A stretch of DNA of 46,873 nt. It comes from Merdivivens faecigallinarum. Its GTDB lineage: Bacteria > Bacteroidota > Bacteroidia > Bacteroidales > UBA932. The position numbers and the translations under genes were made by a program. The first letter of the stretch is position 1; each line of letters begins with the position of its first letter. The DNA lies in contig JADILY010000019.1 in the NCBI GenBank assembly GCA_017695055.1, forward strand, positions 1 through 46,873, in the 5' to 3' direction. Positions 1 through 8,507 of this stretch are shown in pieces. The notes below the pieces were generated by a model. The model was not told the origin of the DNA. It made no database searches and saw only the letters and a list, made by a program, of their open reading frames with translations.

Positions 1-272
1 CCTACAGGAAAATCGAGAACGGAAAAACAGGCCTTTATAATAAAAAGGTGCTCCTGCTCGCCGAGATACTCGGAACGACACCGGCAAAGCTGCTCTTCGG
101 ATACAGTATGCCCGAAACGGACGACGGCATGCTGAAAGAGGAATACGAACGCAGCATCGTGGAGCTGATGGAAAAGAACGCCGAGCTGAAAAAGACCATC
201 CGGAACCTCGAAGAGCTGGTAAAGGCCAAAGATGAAATCATTTCGATGCTCAAATCGATGAAAAACAGATAA
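1..272 (+). CDS. XRE-family HTH regulator, C-terminal part (5' end outside window)
   Basis: The frame is open from base 3 and ends at TAA 270-272. The first residues read YRKIENGKTGLYNKK followed by LLLAEILGTTPAKLLFG, which is the second half of a Cro/C1-type helix-turn-helix: the 'IE.G' turn, then the 'l..iA..l....a.LL' helix. The remaining about 50 residues are highly charged heptad-like sequence (ELMEKNAELKKTIRNLEEL) and probably form a dimerising coiled coil. It is likely a small DNA-binding repressor. A GTG at 48 could be mistaken for the start, but the HTH signature lies upstream of it, so the true start is before the window. Target genes are unknown. Confidence 0.8.
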   Translation, partial: YRKIENGKTGLYNKKVLLLAEILGTTPAKLLFGYSMPETDDGMLKEEYERSIVELMEKNAELKKTIRNLEELVKAKDEIISMLKSMKNR

Positions 273-316
273 AATAAATTCTAAAATATGTATTTTCGCG
301 GAAAATTTTCCGGAAA

Positions 317-919
317 GTGAAAAACATACTGGCAAAACACTTCAGAGAAAACACGGTCGAGGCAGGCTGCGACGAGGCGGGAAGAGGCTGTCTCGCCGGT
401 CCGGTATATGCAGCGGCTGTGATTCTTCCGGAAGACTTCACACACCCGCTCCTCAACGACTCCAAACAGATGAGCCGCAAGAACCGGGACATTCTCCGCC
501 CGATAATCGAAAGCGAGGCGATTGCATGGGGAGTCTGTGCCGTGCAGGCGGAAGAAATCGACAGGATAAACATACTGAACGCCTCCATTACCGGCATGCA
601 CAGGGCCTTGGGAATGCTGTCGGTAACACCGGAACTGGTACTTGTGGACGGAAACCGCTTCAGACCATACGGCGGCATTCCACATGTCTGCATAGTCAAG
701 GGGGACTCCAAATACGCTTCGATAGCGGCGGCTTCCGTACTGGCAAAATGCCACAGGGACGAATTCATGGAACGGTTGTCGGCGGAATTCCCCCAATACG
801 GATGGGACAGAAACAAGGGATACCCGACAAAAGAGCACAAAAAGGCCATTCAGGAGCACGGTATCACCCCTTACCACAGGCTCAGTTTCACCCTTTTTGG
901 TGAAAATCTCCTTTTCTAA
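317..919 (+). CDS. rnhB: Ribonuclease HII
   Basis: Cleaves the RNA strand of RNA-DNA hybrids and starts ribonucleotide excision repair in the cytoplasm. The 200-residue product has the family pattern GCDEAGRGCLAGPV with catalytic Asp19 and Glu20, DSK at 48-50, VDGN with Asp111, KGDSKYASIAAASVLAK with Asp130, and the C-terminal YPTKEH..AI..HG.TP.HR motif. All four metal-binding acidic residues are present and the length is normal. The start is GTG at 317: an in-frame stop lies at 275, no in-frame ATG precedes the catalytic motif, and ATG at 288 is in another frame that stops at once. It lies 44 bp after the XRE gene on the same strand and may be co-transcribed. Confidence 0.95.
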   Translation: MKNILAKHFRENTVEAGCDEAGRGCLAGPVYAAAVILPEDFTHPLLNDSKQMSRKNRDILRPIIESEAIAWGVCAVQAEEIDRINILNASITGMHRALGMLSVTPELVLVDGNRFRPYGGIPHVCIVKGDSKYASIAAASVLAKCHRDEFMERLSAEFPQYGWDRNKGYPTKEHKKAIQEHGITPYHRLSFTLFGENLLF

Positions 920-951
920 GCGTTTTTTGCATCCGGAACGATTTTTCTGAT

Positions 952-984
952 TATCTTTGAAATTTGCTTTGCCGCAATTGCGGC
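952..984 (+). promoter_or_regulatory. Putative promoter -7 box and 14-bp palindrome before the S46 peptidase
   Basis: TATCTTTG at 952-959 fits the Bacteroidetes -7 box TAnnTTTG, with a TTG at 927-929 about 22 bp upstream. Twelve bases after the box, 971-984 is a perfect 14-bp palindrome, GCCGCAATTGCGGC, which would lie at or just after the transcription start. It could be an operator or a small hairpin in the 5' leader. Function is inferred from position only. Confidence 0.4.
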
Positions 985-1036
985 CACCCGCGGAGAACGG
1001 ACTGAAATTTTTATTATTAACAAACACAATACAAAA

Positions 1037-3118
1037 ATGATTAAGAAACTATCGATTTCAATTGCAGCACTCGCGCTCGCCATCACTCCGGCGATAGCTG
1101 ACGAAGGAATGTGGCTGCTCCCGCTGCTCAAGAAAATGAACATCGGAACGATGCAGGAAATGGGCCTCGAACTGAGCGCCGAAGACATTTACAGCATCAA
1201 CAACACTTCCCTGAAGGATGCCATCGTACAATTCGGCGGGGGATGTACCGGGGAAATCATCTCTCCGAACGGGCTCCTGGTGACGAACCACCATTGCGGC
1301 TACTCCAGCATCCAGAAACTGAGCTCCGTCGAGCACGACTACCTCAACAACGGCTACTGGGCAATGAACCTCGATGAGGAACTGCCTTGCGAAGGCCTTA
1401 CCGTAACCTTTGTGGAAAGCATGACGGACGTGACGAAAGACATCGAAAAAGCACGCAAGACCGCCGCAAAGAAAGGCATGGATGCGGACTCGACAGTACA
1501 GGCAGCCATCGACAGGCTTGTGGGAAAGGCTGTTGCCGAGAACCCTCACTGCGATGCCAGAGTGAAGAGCTTCTACAATAACAACGCATATTATCTGATA
1601 GTTACCAAAACGTTCAAGGACATCCGCTTCGTCGGCGCACCGCCTTCCTCGATAGGAAAATTCGGGGCCGATACCGACAACTGGATGTGGCCTCGCCATA
1701 CCGGTGATTTCTCGATGTTCCGCGTATATGCAGACAAGGACAACAACCCGGCGGAATACTCCGAGGACAATGTTCCTTTCACTCCTAAAAGACATCTTGC
1801 AATCTCCCTCAAAGGCATACAGGAAGGGGACTACACAATGATTATAGGTTTCCCTGGCACGACCAACAGGTACATGGCCGCTTCGGAACTCGAAATGACA
1901 AGGGACATCAACAATGCAATCAGCATCTACGTAAGGGGCGAACGCCAGAAAATCATCATGGAAGACATGCTCGCCGACCCTAAAGTAAAAATCCAGTATG
2001 CAAGCAAGTATGCAGGTTCCTCCAACGGGTGGAAAAAATGGATAGGCATGAACGAGTCCTTCGCCAAACTCGGAATCATAGAGCGCAAGAAGGCCGAAGA
2101 AGCCGAGTTTACCGAGTGGGTCAACGCAAAACAGAGCCGTAAAGAGGCATACGGAAAAGCGCTTGAAAAAATCAATTCGGCAGTAGCGCAGATGTCCGGC
2201 GCCAACTATGTCTACAGGTACTTCATGGAAACAATAGGCCAGATAGAACTCGTGCAGATTGCTTCGATAGCGGGTGCCGGTGCGCCTCAGGAAGCCATCG
2301 ACAATTTCTTCAAAGACTATTCTCTGTCCACCGACAAAAAAGTCGCCGAACGGATGATTGAAATATACAAGGACAATGTGGACACGACATACTGGCTTCC
2401 TATTTTCAAAGAATACGGGACTGAAGAACTCGTAAACAGGATGTATTCCGAAAGCTGCTTCACTTCTCCTGAAAAAATAGCGGCTGCCGATGAAGAAACC
2501 GTCAAGAACGACATCGCAACGAGAATCGTTTCCGAATTGCAGACGACCATAATCCCAGTAGTGGCACAAATCGACGATGTATACGACCAGTACTATGAAG
2601 GCAAGAAGGAATACACGGCAGGCTTGCTCGAAATGAAGAACGGAGAACCTATCTACCCTGACGCCAACCTCACCATGAGGCTTACCTACGGAAGTGTCAA
2701 GTCGTATTCTCCTCGCGATGCCGTCCTCTATAACTACTATACCACCCTTGACGGAGTGATGGAAAAAGAAGACCCTGACAACTGGGAATTCGTGGTTCCT
2801 GAGAAACTGAAAGAACTTTACGATGCCAAGGATTTCGGCCGTTATGCGATGGAAGTGAACGGGGAGAACAAGATGCCTGTCGCCTTCATAAGCAATAACG
2901 ACATCACAGGCGGAAACTCCGGAAGCCCTATCATGAACAGCAAGGGCGAACTCATAGGACTTGCATTCGACGGCAACTGGGAAGCGATGAGCGGAGACAT
3001 TATCTTCGAGCCTGAACTCCAGAGATGCATCAACGTAGACATAAGATACGTACTCTTCATCGTGGACAAATTCGGCGGTGCCGGTTATCTGTTGGATGAA
3101 ATGACAATAGTCGAATAA
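1037..3118 (+). CDS. Family S46 dipeptidyl-peptidase, DPP7-like
   Basis: Exported serine peptidase that removes dipeptides from oligopeptides in the periplasm, feeding amino-acid-dependent growth. The 693-residue product begins with a clear signal peptide (cleavage likely after AIA, residue 21). The S46 signatures are LVTNHHCGYSS (catalytic His85 or His86), FGADTDNWMWPRHTGDFS, and GGNSGSP with nucleophile Ser628. In Porphyromonas S46 enzymes the residue 18 positions after the Ser sets P1 specificity: Gly in DPP7 (hydrophobic P1), Arg in DPP11 (acidic P1). Here that residue is Gly646 in LAFDGNWEAMSGD, so a DPP7-type preference is inferred. The C-terminus follows the family pattern. The next gene starts 2 bp downstream. 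Confidence 0.93.
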   Translation: MIKKLSISIAALALAITPAIADEGMWLLPLLKKMNIGTMQEMGLELSAEDIYSINNTSLKDAIVQFGGGCTGEIISPNGLLVTNHHCGYSSIQKLSSVEHDYLNNGYWAMNLDEELPCEGLTVTFVESMTDVTKDIEKARKTAAKKGMDADSTVQAAIDRLVGKAVAENPHCDARVKSFYNNNAYYLIVTKTFKDIRFVGAPPSSIGKFGADTDNWMWPRHTGDFSMFRVYADKDNNPAEYSEDNVPFTPKRHLAISLKGIQEGDYTMIIGFPGTTNRYMAASELEMTRDINNAISIYVRGERQKIIMEDMLADPKVKIQYASKYAGSSNGWKKWIGMNESFAKLGIIERKKAEEAEFTEWVNAKQSRKEAYGKALEKINSAVAQMSGANYVYRYFMETIGQIELVQIASIAGAGAPQEAIDNFFKDYSLSTDKKVAERMIEIYKDNVDTTYWLPIFKEYGTEELVNRMYSESCFTSPEKIAAADEETVKNDIATRIVSELQTTIIPVVAQIDDVYDQYYEGKKEYTAGLLEMKNGEPIYPDANLTMRLTYGSVKSYSPRDAVLYNYYTTLDGVMEKEDPDNWEFVVPEKLKELYDAKDFGRYAMEVNGENKMPVAFISNNDITGGNSGSPIMNSKGELIGLAFDGNWEAMSGDIIFEPELQRCINVDIRYVLFIVDKFGGAGYLLDEMTIVE

Positions 3119-3120
3119 TA

Positions 3121-4209
3121 ATGATTACGCAAGAGCAAATACTTCTCGCATTGCGGGAAGTCGAGCACCCTGCGAAAGATCGCGATATCCTCTCCCTCGG
3201 CATTGTCGAGGGAGTCGATATTACGGACAACAAGGTGACCGTCACTCTCGCATTCCAGGGCCGCGACCCGCTTGCGGACTACCTGATAGCAGCATGCAAA
3301 TCCGCCGTAAAACGCACGGCGCCGCAATGTGAAACGGAGGTAAGGACCATCGTCAAGGAACGTAAGCCAACGAAAAAACAGACCGGACTTGACCTCGGCA
3401 TGGAAGAAATAGAGCATATCGGAAAAATCATAGCGGTTTCTTCCGGCAAAGGCGGCGTAGGAAAATCCACCGTGGCCGTAAACCTCGCAATCGCCCTGTC
3501 CCGGCTCGGATACAGGGTCGGACTTGCCGATGCTGACGTCTACGGGCCTTCGGTACCGAAAATGACAGGCACCGAGGGTACCATACCGGACAGCATTGAG
3601 GCGCAGCGGATTAACGCCGACGGAGAACCGGAAAGCATCGACCTGATACTTCCGATAGAAAAATACGGCGTAAAATGGATGTCCATCGGCTACTTCGCCC
3701 AACCGGGGCAGGCTCTGATATGGAGGGGCCCGATGGCATGCAACGCCCTCAAACAACTGATTCTCCAGGTAAGATGGGGAGAACTCGACTTCCTGCTCAT
3801 CGACCTCCCTCCAGGCACGGGAGACATACATATTTCCCTCGTACACGACATTCCGCTGTCCGGAGCAATCATAGTGACGACCCCTCAGGACGTGGCCCTG
3901 TCGGACGTGGAAAAAGGAGTGAACATGTTCAGGAATGAAAACATCCGGAAACCCGTATACGGGCTTGTGGAGAACATGGCCTGGTTCACACCTGCCGAAT
4001 TGCCGGAAAACAGATATTACATTTTCGGGAAAGACGGAGGAAAACGTATGGCCGAGCAATACGGCATCGACCTTCTCGGACAGATTCCTATCGTCCAGAG
4101 CATAAGAGAAGGCGGAGATGCCGGAACACCTGCCGCCCTGAATGATGGCCCTGACGGGAAAGCTTTTACGGATTTAGCCGAGAAGCTTCTTGACAAGTGC
4201 GGAGATTAA
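3121..4209 (+). CDS. Mrp/ApbC/NBP35-family Fe-S carrier ATPase
   Basis: Cytoplasmic P-loop ATPase of the type that binds and hands on Fe-S clusters. Residues 1-80 form the DUF59/MIP18-like domain ('HP....DI..LG.V'). The ParA-like part begins at about 100, with deviant Walker A SSGKGGVGKST (107-117), DADVYGPS, and LLIDLPPGTGD as Walker B. The usual C-terminal CxxC that bridges a cluster is replaced by NMAWFTPAELPENRYYIFGK, without cysteine; I believe related Bacteroidetes proteins share this variant, but did not check. It follows the S46 peptidase by 2 bp, so it is probably translated from the same message. Its 3' end overlaps the convergent yqeY gene by 36 bp. Confidence 0.93.
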   Translation: MITQEQILLALREVEHPAKDRDILSLGIVEGVDITDNKVTVTLAFQGRDPLADYLIAACKSAVKRTAPQCETEVRTIVKERKPTKKQTGLDLGMEEIEHIGKIIAVSSGKGGVGKSTVAVNLAIALSRLGYRVGLADADVYGPSVPKMTGTEGTIPDSIEAQRINADGEPESIDLILPIEKYGVKWMSIGYFAQPGQALIWRGPMACNALKQLILQVRWGELDFLLIDLPPGTGDIHISLVHDIPLSGAIIVTTPQDVALSDVEKGVNMFRNENIRKPVYGLVENMAWFTPAELPENRYYIFGKDGGKRMAEQYGIDLLGQIPIVQSIREGGDAGTPAALNDGPDGKAFTDLAEKLLDKCGD

Positions 4210-4620
4210 TTTTCCATCCGCCTCGCCAGCAAGCCTTTTCATGGCCACACCCATAACCCTGCCCATGTCGGCGGGGTTTTTTGCACCCGTTTCCTCTATG
4301 ATTTTACGAAGTTCGGCCTCTATCTCGGCCTCGCTTTTCTGCGCCGGAAGATAAACCTCCATGGCGGCAGCTTCGGCGAGTTCGTTGTCGGCAAGGTCCT
4401 GACGGTTCTGCCCGGCATAGATTTCAGCACTTTCCTTGCGCTGCTTTACAAGTTTGCGGATTATCTTTATTATATCGGCATCTGTGACTTCACCGGTACC
4501 GCCCTCGGAAGTCTTTGCCAGCAGTATTTCCGCCTTTATCCCTCTCAAAGCCGCGAGACGTACGGTCTCTTTTGCCTTCATCGCGGCTACCATGTCGCTC
4601 TGTATCTGTTTTTCAAGCAT
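4174..4620 (-). CDS. GatB/YqeY domain protein
   Basis: A 148-residue all-helical protein matching the stand-alone YqeY family, which resembles the tail domain of GatB in the tRNA-dependent amidotransferase. Seen motifs: MLEKQIQSDMVAAMKAKE at the N-terminus, LRGIKAEI, IIRKLVKQRKESAEIY, AEAAAMEVYLPAQ, and GRVMGVAMKRLAGEADGKLISALVKKLL at the end. Length is typical. A role in tRNA metabolism is only presumed for the family. It lies 86 bp downstream of aspS on the same strand, a context that fits a translation-related role. Its last 36 bp overlap the end of the Mrp gene on the opposite strand. Confidence 0.92.
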   Translation of the reverse strand: MLEKQIQSDMVAAMKAKETVRLAALRGIKAEILLAKTSEGGTGEVTDADIIKIIRKLVKQRKESAEIYAGQNRQDLADNELAEAAAMEVYLPAQKSEAEIEAELRKIIEETGAKNPADMGRVMGVAMKRLAGEADGKLISALVKKLLG

Positions 4621-4706
4621 AATGATATCGTATTTTCTTTTATCCGTTAATAATCTTCTTGACCTTTCTGGCGGAGACCGACTCCGTCTCAGACAGAGTA
4701 TCCGCT

Positions 4707-6482
4707 TCAGGCATTGTCCTGACGTGGAGCGGTCGAGCGTATCATCAATTCGTCCATCTGTACGTCATCTATGTACGAAGGAGCGTCTATCATGACATCG
4801 CGGCCCTGGTTGTTCTTAGGGAAAGCTATGTAATCCCTGATTGTTTCCTGGCCTCCGAACAGGGCGCAGACCCTGTCGAAACCGAATGCAAGGCCTCCGT
4901 GAGGAGGTGCGCCGAACTTGAAGGCGTTCATGATGAAACCGAACTTGTATTCCGCATCTTCCTTGCTGAAACCGAGAATCTCGAACATCCTCGCCTGCAC
5001 CTTCGAGTCATGAATCCTTATGGAACCGCCTCCGAGCTCAGTACCGTTCAGCACGAAATCGTAAGCATCGGCGCAGACCTGCTCAAGGTCGGATTTTTCA
5101 TTGCTGTAAAATTTGTCAAGATGCGCGGGTTTCGGAGCCGTAAACGGATGGTGCATCGCATAGAACCTTCCTGTTTCGTCATCCCATTCCAGCAACGGGA
5201 AGTCGCAGACCCAAAGCGGAGCGAAATCAAAAGGATTGCGCAAGCCGAGCCTCTGCCCCATCTCAATCCTCAGTACACCGAGCATGGTCTGGGTCTTGCG
5301 GCGCGGACCGCAAAGCATAAGTATCAGGTCCCCTTCGGCCGCCCCTATCGCACCGGCTGTTTCCTTAAGGTATTCAGGAGCATAGAACTTATCGACAGAA
5401 GACTTGACGGAACCGTCTTCGTTGAGTTTTATGTAAACAAGTCCCTTCGCACCGACTTGAGGGCGTTTTACCCATTCGGTGAGCTCGTCAAGCTGCTTGC
5501 GGGTATAGGATGCACATCCCGGTACGACTATGCCTCCGACATACTGTACCGAATCGAAGACGGAAAAACCCTTGCCCTGCATCCTTTCAGTCACATCCTT
5601 GATGGTCATTCCGAAACGGATGTCCGGCTTGTCCGAACCGTAGTTGTCCATGGCATCAGCCCATGACATCCGCGGAACTTCTTTGATGTCTATATTGTGT
5701 ATCGCCTTGAAAAGCCTTTTCATCATGCCTTCGAAAGTCACAAGCACGTCCTCCTGCTCCACGAAAGACATCTCGCAGTCTATCTGGGTGAACTCCGGCT
5801 GCCTGTCCGCCCTGAGGTCTTCATCGCGGAAACAGCGTACAATCTGGAAATACCTGTCGTAACCGGCCACCATGAGCAACTGCTTGAAAGTCTGCGGGCT
5901 TTGCGGCAGGGCATAGAACTGTCCCGGGTTCATCCTCGAAGGCACTACGAAGTCCCTTGCGCCTTCAGGGGTGGATTTAATCAGGTAAGGGGTCTCTATT
6001 TCGAGGAATCCCTGCTCGTCCAGATAATTCCTTACCTCATGGGCTATGCGGTGGCGGAGCATCAGAGCCTTTTTCAAAGGATTGCGGCGCAGGTCGAGAT
6101 ACCTGTATTTAGCCCTCAGTTCCTCTCCTCCGTCACTGACATCCTCGATTGTAAACGGAGGGACTTCCGACTTGTTGAGAACCTCTATGGACGAAAGCAT
6201 TATCTCGATATCGCCGGTATCGATTTTCGGGTTCTTGTTAGACCTTTCGGCAACAGTGCCGATAGCCTTTATGACATATTCGCGGCCCAGGCCGAGAGCC
6301 GCCTCGTTCAACTCCGGCGAAGCCGAATCCGAGGCAACGAGCTGGGTTATGCCATAACGGTCTCTCAAATCGATGAAAGTCATTCCTCCCATCTTCCTTG
6401 CCTTCTGTACCCATCCGGCAAGGGTAACTGTTTTTCCGACATCCGAAATACGGAGCTGTCCGCAAGTATGTGTCCTGTACAT
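4707..6482 (-). CDS. aspS: Aspartyl-tRNA synthetase
   Basis: Class II synthetase that charges tRNA-Asp. The 591-residue product has an N-terminal OB-fold anticodon-binding domain (about 1-110: VGKTVTLAGWVQKAR, FIDLRDRYG), motif 1 near EIETPYL (161-167), QSPQTFKQLL (194-203), motif 2 FRDEDLRADRQPEFTQID (218-235), the bacterial insertion domain between motifs 2 and 3, and motif 3 GGLAFGFDR ending at Arg537. I place the start at ATG 6482, giving MYRTHTCGQLRISDVG, which lines up with known AspRS N-termini; an in-frame ATG at 6512 would add ten residues with no counterpart. Whether it discriminates against tRNA-Asn was not determined. Confidence 0.97.
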   Translation of the reverse strand: MYRTHTCGQLRISDVGKTVTLAGWVQKARKMGGMTFIDLRDRYGITQLVASDSASPELNEAALGLGREYVIKAIGTVAERSNKNPKIDTGDIEIMLSSIEVLNKSEVPPFTIEDVSDGGEELRAKYRYLDLRRNPLKKALMLRHRIAHEVRNYLDEQGFLEIETPYLIKSTPEGARDFVVPSRMNPGQFYALPQSPQTFKQLLMVAGYDRYFQIVRCFRDEDLRADRQPEFTQIDCEMSFVEQEDVLVTFEGMMKRLFKAIHNIDIKEVPRMSWADAMDNYGSDKPDIRFGMTIKDVTERMQGKGFSVFDSVQYVGGIVVPGCASYTRKQLDELTEWVKRPQVGAKGLVYIKLNEDGSVKSSVDKFYAPEYLKETAGAIGAAEGDLILMLCGPRRKTQTMLGVLRIEMGQRLGLRNPFDFAPLWVCDFPLLEWDDETGRFYAMHHPFTAPKPAHLDKFYSNEKSDLEQVCADAYDFVLNGTELGGGSIRIHDSKVQARMFEILGFSKEDAEYKFGFIMNAFKFGAPPHGGLAFGFDRVCALFGGQETIRDYIAFPKNNQGRDVMIDAPSYIDDVQMDELMIRSTAPRQDNA

Positions 6483-6552
6483 AATTCTTATTTTCTCATA
6501 AACATCCTGCAAAATTAGGGAAAATTCAGATGCTATTCACAATTATTTTCAT

Positions 6553-6560
6553 TATATTTG
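6553..6560 (+). promoter_or_regulatory. Putative -7 box before the C10 peptidase gene
   Basis: TATATTTG matches TAnnTTTG and lies 123 bp before the peptidase start. No good -33 TTG is seen at the expected spacing, so this is a weak call. Confidence 0.3.
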
Positions 6561-6682
6561 CTGCTGTCATCGAATGCTGCCTAAAACAGAAGCACGAGTC
6601 CGTCAGTTCTTCATGCACTTGCCCTGGCGTTATCGAAAAGCAAGCGGAAGAGTTACATTTTACCAATTAAAATCCCAACGCG

Positions 6683-8035
6683 ATGAACAGATTAACATCC
6701 ATTTTAATGGTAGGCTTTGCCATTACTGCTGTCTCTTGCATGAAAGAGACAACAATGGAAAACCCTGTGGAAAAAACCACAGAAAACAACTCCATCGGCA
6801 CAATAACCAAAGCTGAAGCCCTAAATTACTTGGACAGGCTACTCCAAGACCTGTATGGAGTCACAAAATCCGGAGCCCCTGAATATGACAAGGACAACGT
6901 GGAGGTACTAACAAAAGAAGAATTAGCTATAACCAAAGCCGGAGCAACTCCTGTTACCGGGGGACTTACCGATACTGTATTATACATAGTAAATTTCAAA
7001 GATAATAACGGCTATGCCGTCCTCTCGGCCATGACTTCCGCCGCAAACCCTGTATTCTGCGTTACCGAGGCAGGGCAGATTTCCCCAGAAGACTTTATGG
7101 CTGCGGATGAATACCTGCAAAGCATTTCACCTATAGACGAGCCTGTGGATTACATTACGGACGATCCGTATTTCAACGACATGGGAAAAATATTCGTCCC
7201 GGCCGCCATTCTTTCAAAGATATATTCGGGAGACCTTACCATAAAACTTCCGGACGATGAAGAAGAAGACGGCGGCAATGAGCAACATACACGGCTTTAT
7301 GACACGGTCGTGGTCAGCAAAGTAGGTCCTTTCCTTGAAACTAAATGGATGCAACGATCACCATTCAACGATTTTCTAAACAATCCGGACATTCCTGCCG
7401 GTTGCGTGGCCATAGCGACCGCACAGATACTGGCATACAACGAAATCGCCCCAAAGGACAGTTTTGACGGGCACCCCTATGACTGGGACTTGATGAAGAC
7501 CGTATATAATTACAGGGATATCAACTATAAAGGAAGCCCGGAAGCACAAAAACTCGTGTCAGCTTTTTCCAAAGAAGTAGGCAAACGTGAAAACTGCCGG
7601 ATCAGATACAGGAAAAAAGGGTCATACGGATATGATGATGGCGCTAAGCGCACATTCAAGAATTACGGCTACAAAAATGTACACAAGTATATTAACTTTA
7701 ATAAAAGAACTAAAGAACAAGTAATAAATCAAATAAACCGAGGACTTCCTGTTTATATCGGCGCATGGGATGCCAGATTTAACGGACATTCATGGGTGAT
7801 TGACGGGCTTTTCGTCAGAAACATCTACTACGCATCGACCGGCAAACTGAAAGAGCAACAAAAGATGTTCCACTGCAACTGGGGATGGAATGGTACGTCA
7901 GACGGTTATTATATTCAAGGTATCTTTGATACATCGGAACGTATAGACGAAGACGAAATTGACACCGCTCCATCAGACAATTATAACCCAGGCAATTATG
8001 TTTGGCACTACAGGCCAATTACGTACTCACTTTAA
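6683..8035 (+). CDS. C10-family (streptopain-like) cysteine peptidase, lipoprotein
   Basis: Secreted papain-fold peptidase of the SpeB/interpain/Bfp family. The N-terminus MNRLTSILMVGFAITAVSC is a lipoprotein signal peptide with lipidated Cys19. Residues about 40-190 look like the inhibitory prodomain (LYIVNFKDNNGYAVLSA is its typical core), ending in an acidic linker DDEEEDGG. The mature part starts near 205 and carries GPFLETKWMQRSPFND, AGCVAIATAQILAY with nucleophile Cys241, GHSWVIDG with catalytic His369, and CNWGWNGTSDGYY with Trp400 next to the oxyanion region. Length (450) is usual for the family with prodomain. A small BACON-like lipoprotein gene follows 24 bp later. Autoprocessing to a surface enzyme is inferred from the family. 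Confidence 0.93.
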   Translation: MNRLTSILMVGFAITAVSCMKETTMENPVEKTTENNSIGTITKAEALNYLDRLLQDLYGVTKSGAPEYDKDNVEVLTKEELAITKAGATPVTGGLTDTVLYIVNFKDNNGYAVLSAMTSAANPVFCVTEAGQISPEDFMAADEYLQSISPIDEPVDYITDDPYFNDMGKIFVPAAILSKIYSGDLTIKLPDDEEEDGGNEQHTRLYDTVVVSKVGPFLETKWMQRSPFNDFLNNPDIPAGCVAIATAQILAYNEIAPKDSFDGHPYDWDLMKTVYNYRDINYKGSPEAQKLVSAFSKEVGKRENCRIRYRKKGSYGYDDGAKRTFKNYGYKNVHKYINFNKRTKEQVINQINRGLPVYIGAWDARFNGHSWVIDGLFVRNIYYASTGKLKEQQKMFHCNWGWNGTSDGYYIQGIFDTSERIDEDEIDTAPSDNYNPGNYVWHYRPITYSL

Positions 8036-8059
8036 TAATCTAATTAATAATCTAACAAA

Positions 8060-8431
8060 ATGAAACGAGCATTGGTTTTTATTTCCTTATGCGTTCTGCT
8101 TTCCGGATGTATAATGGATAAATGGTATTCATTTAAAAAATATGACATAACTGTGGACTACCAAGAGCAAACTGCCTTATTTGAATTGGACGAAAAGAAA
8201 GAAATCCTATTTTATCTTTCGACTGCGATAACTGATGACAGTACTTTTTTTGCCCATGAAAACGGAAAATTTAATGACTACATTATCGGGGACTGGTTTA
8301 AAATTGAGAAAAAAGGCAATGACATTTTTGTATCGGTCAGCGAAAATAATACAGAAACAAAAAGAAACTTACGCATAGAATGTACAGGAGCTCTTATCCC
8401 ACCAGTCGAACTCCACCAATTGCCAAAATGA
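8060..8431 (+). CDS. Small lipoprotein with BACON-like beta-sandwich
   Basis: A 123-residue protein whose start MKRALVFISLCVLLSGC gives a lipobox with Cys17, leaving a mature part of 107 residues. The strand-rich body ends in GDWFKIEKKGNDIFVSVSENNTETKRNLRIEC, which resembles the last strands of a BACON domain ('W..v...g..i.v.v..N.t...R...i'). It follows the C10 peptidase by 24 bp, which holds two copies of TAATAATCTAA, so the two are probably co-expressed. Function is not recognised. Because C10 peptidase genes elsewhere are paired with small inhibitors, it may be an inhibitor or surface partner of the peptidase; this is inference only. Confidence 0.8.
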   Translation: MKRALVFISLCVLLSGCIMDKWYSFKKYDITVDYQEQTALFELDEKKEILFYLSTAITDDSTFFAHENGKFNDYIIGDWFKIEKKGNDIFVSVSENNTETKRNLRIECTGALIPPVELHQLPK

Positions 8432-8477
8432 TTGGCCATGCCATGTATGGGTATGACGGAAAATCAAAATAACTTCC

Positions 8478-8485
8478 TATTTTTG
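8478..8485 (+). promoter_or_regulatory. Putative -7 box before rsmA
   Basis: TATTTTTG fits TAnnTTTG and would start transcription about 15 bases before the rsmA ATG. No clear -33 element is seen. Confidence 0.35.
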
Positions 8486-8507
8486 TCATCGGGAAAAATT
8501 TTCGACA

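Noticed and set aside
4659..5666. 335-codon plus-strand frame over aspS
   Set aside because: Antisense to clear class II synthetase motifs and without recognisable features.
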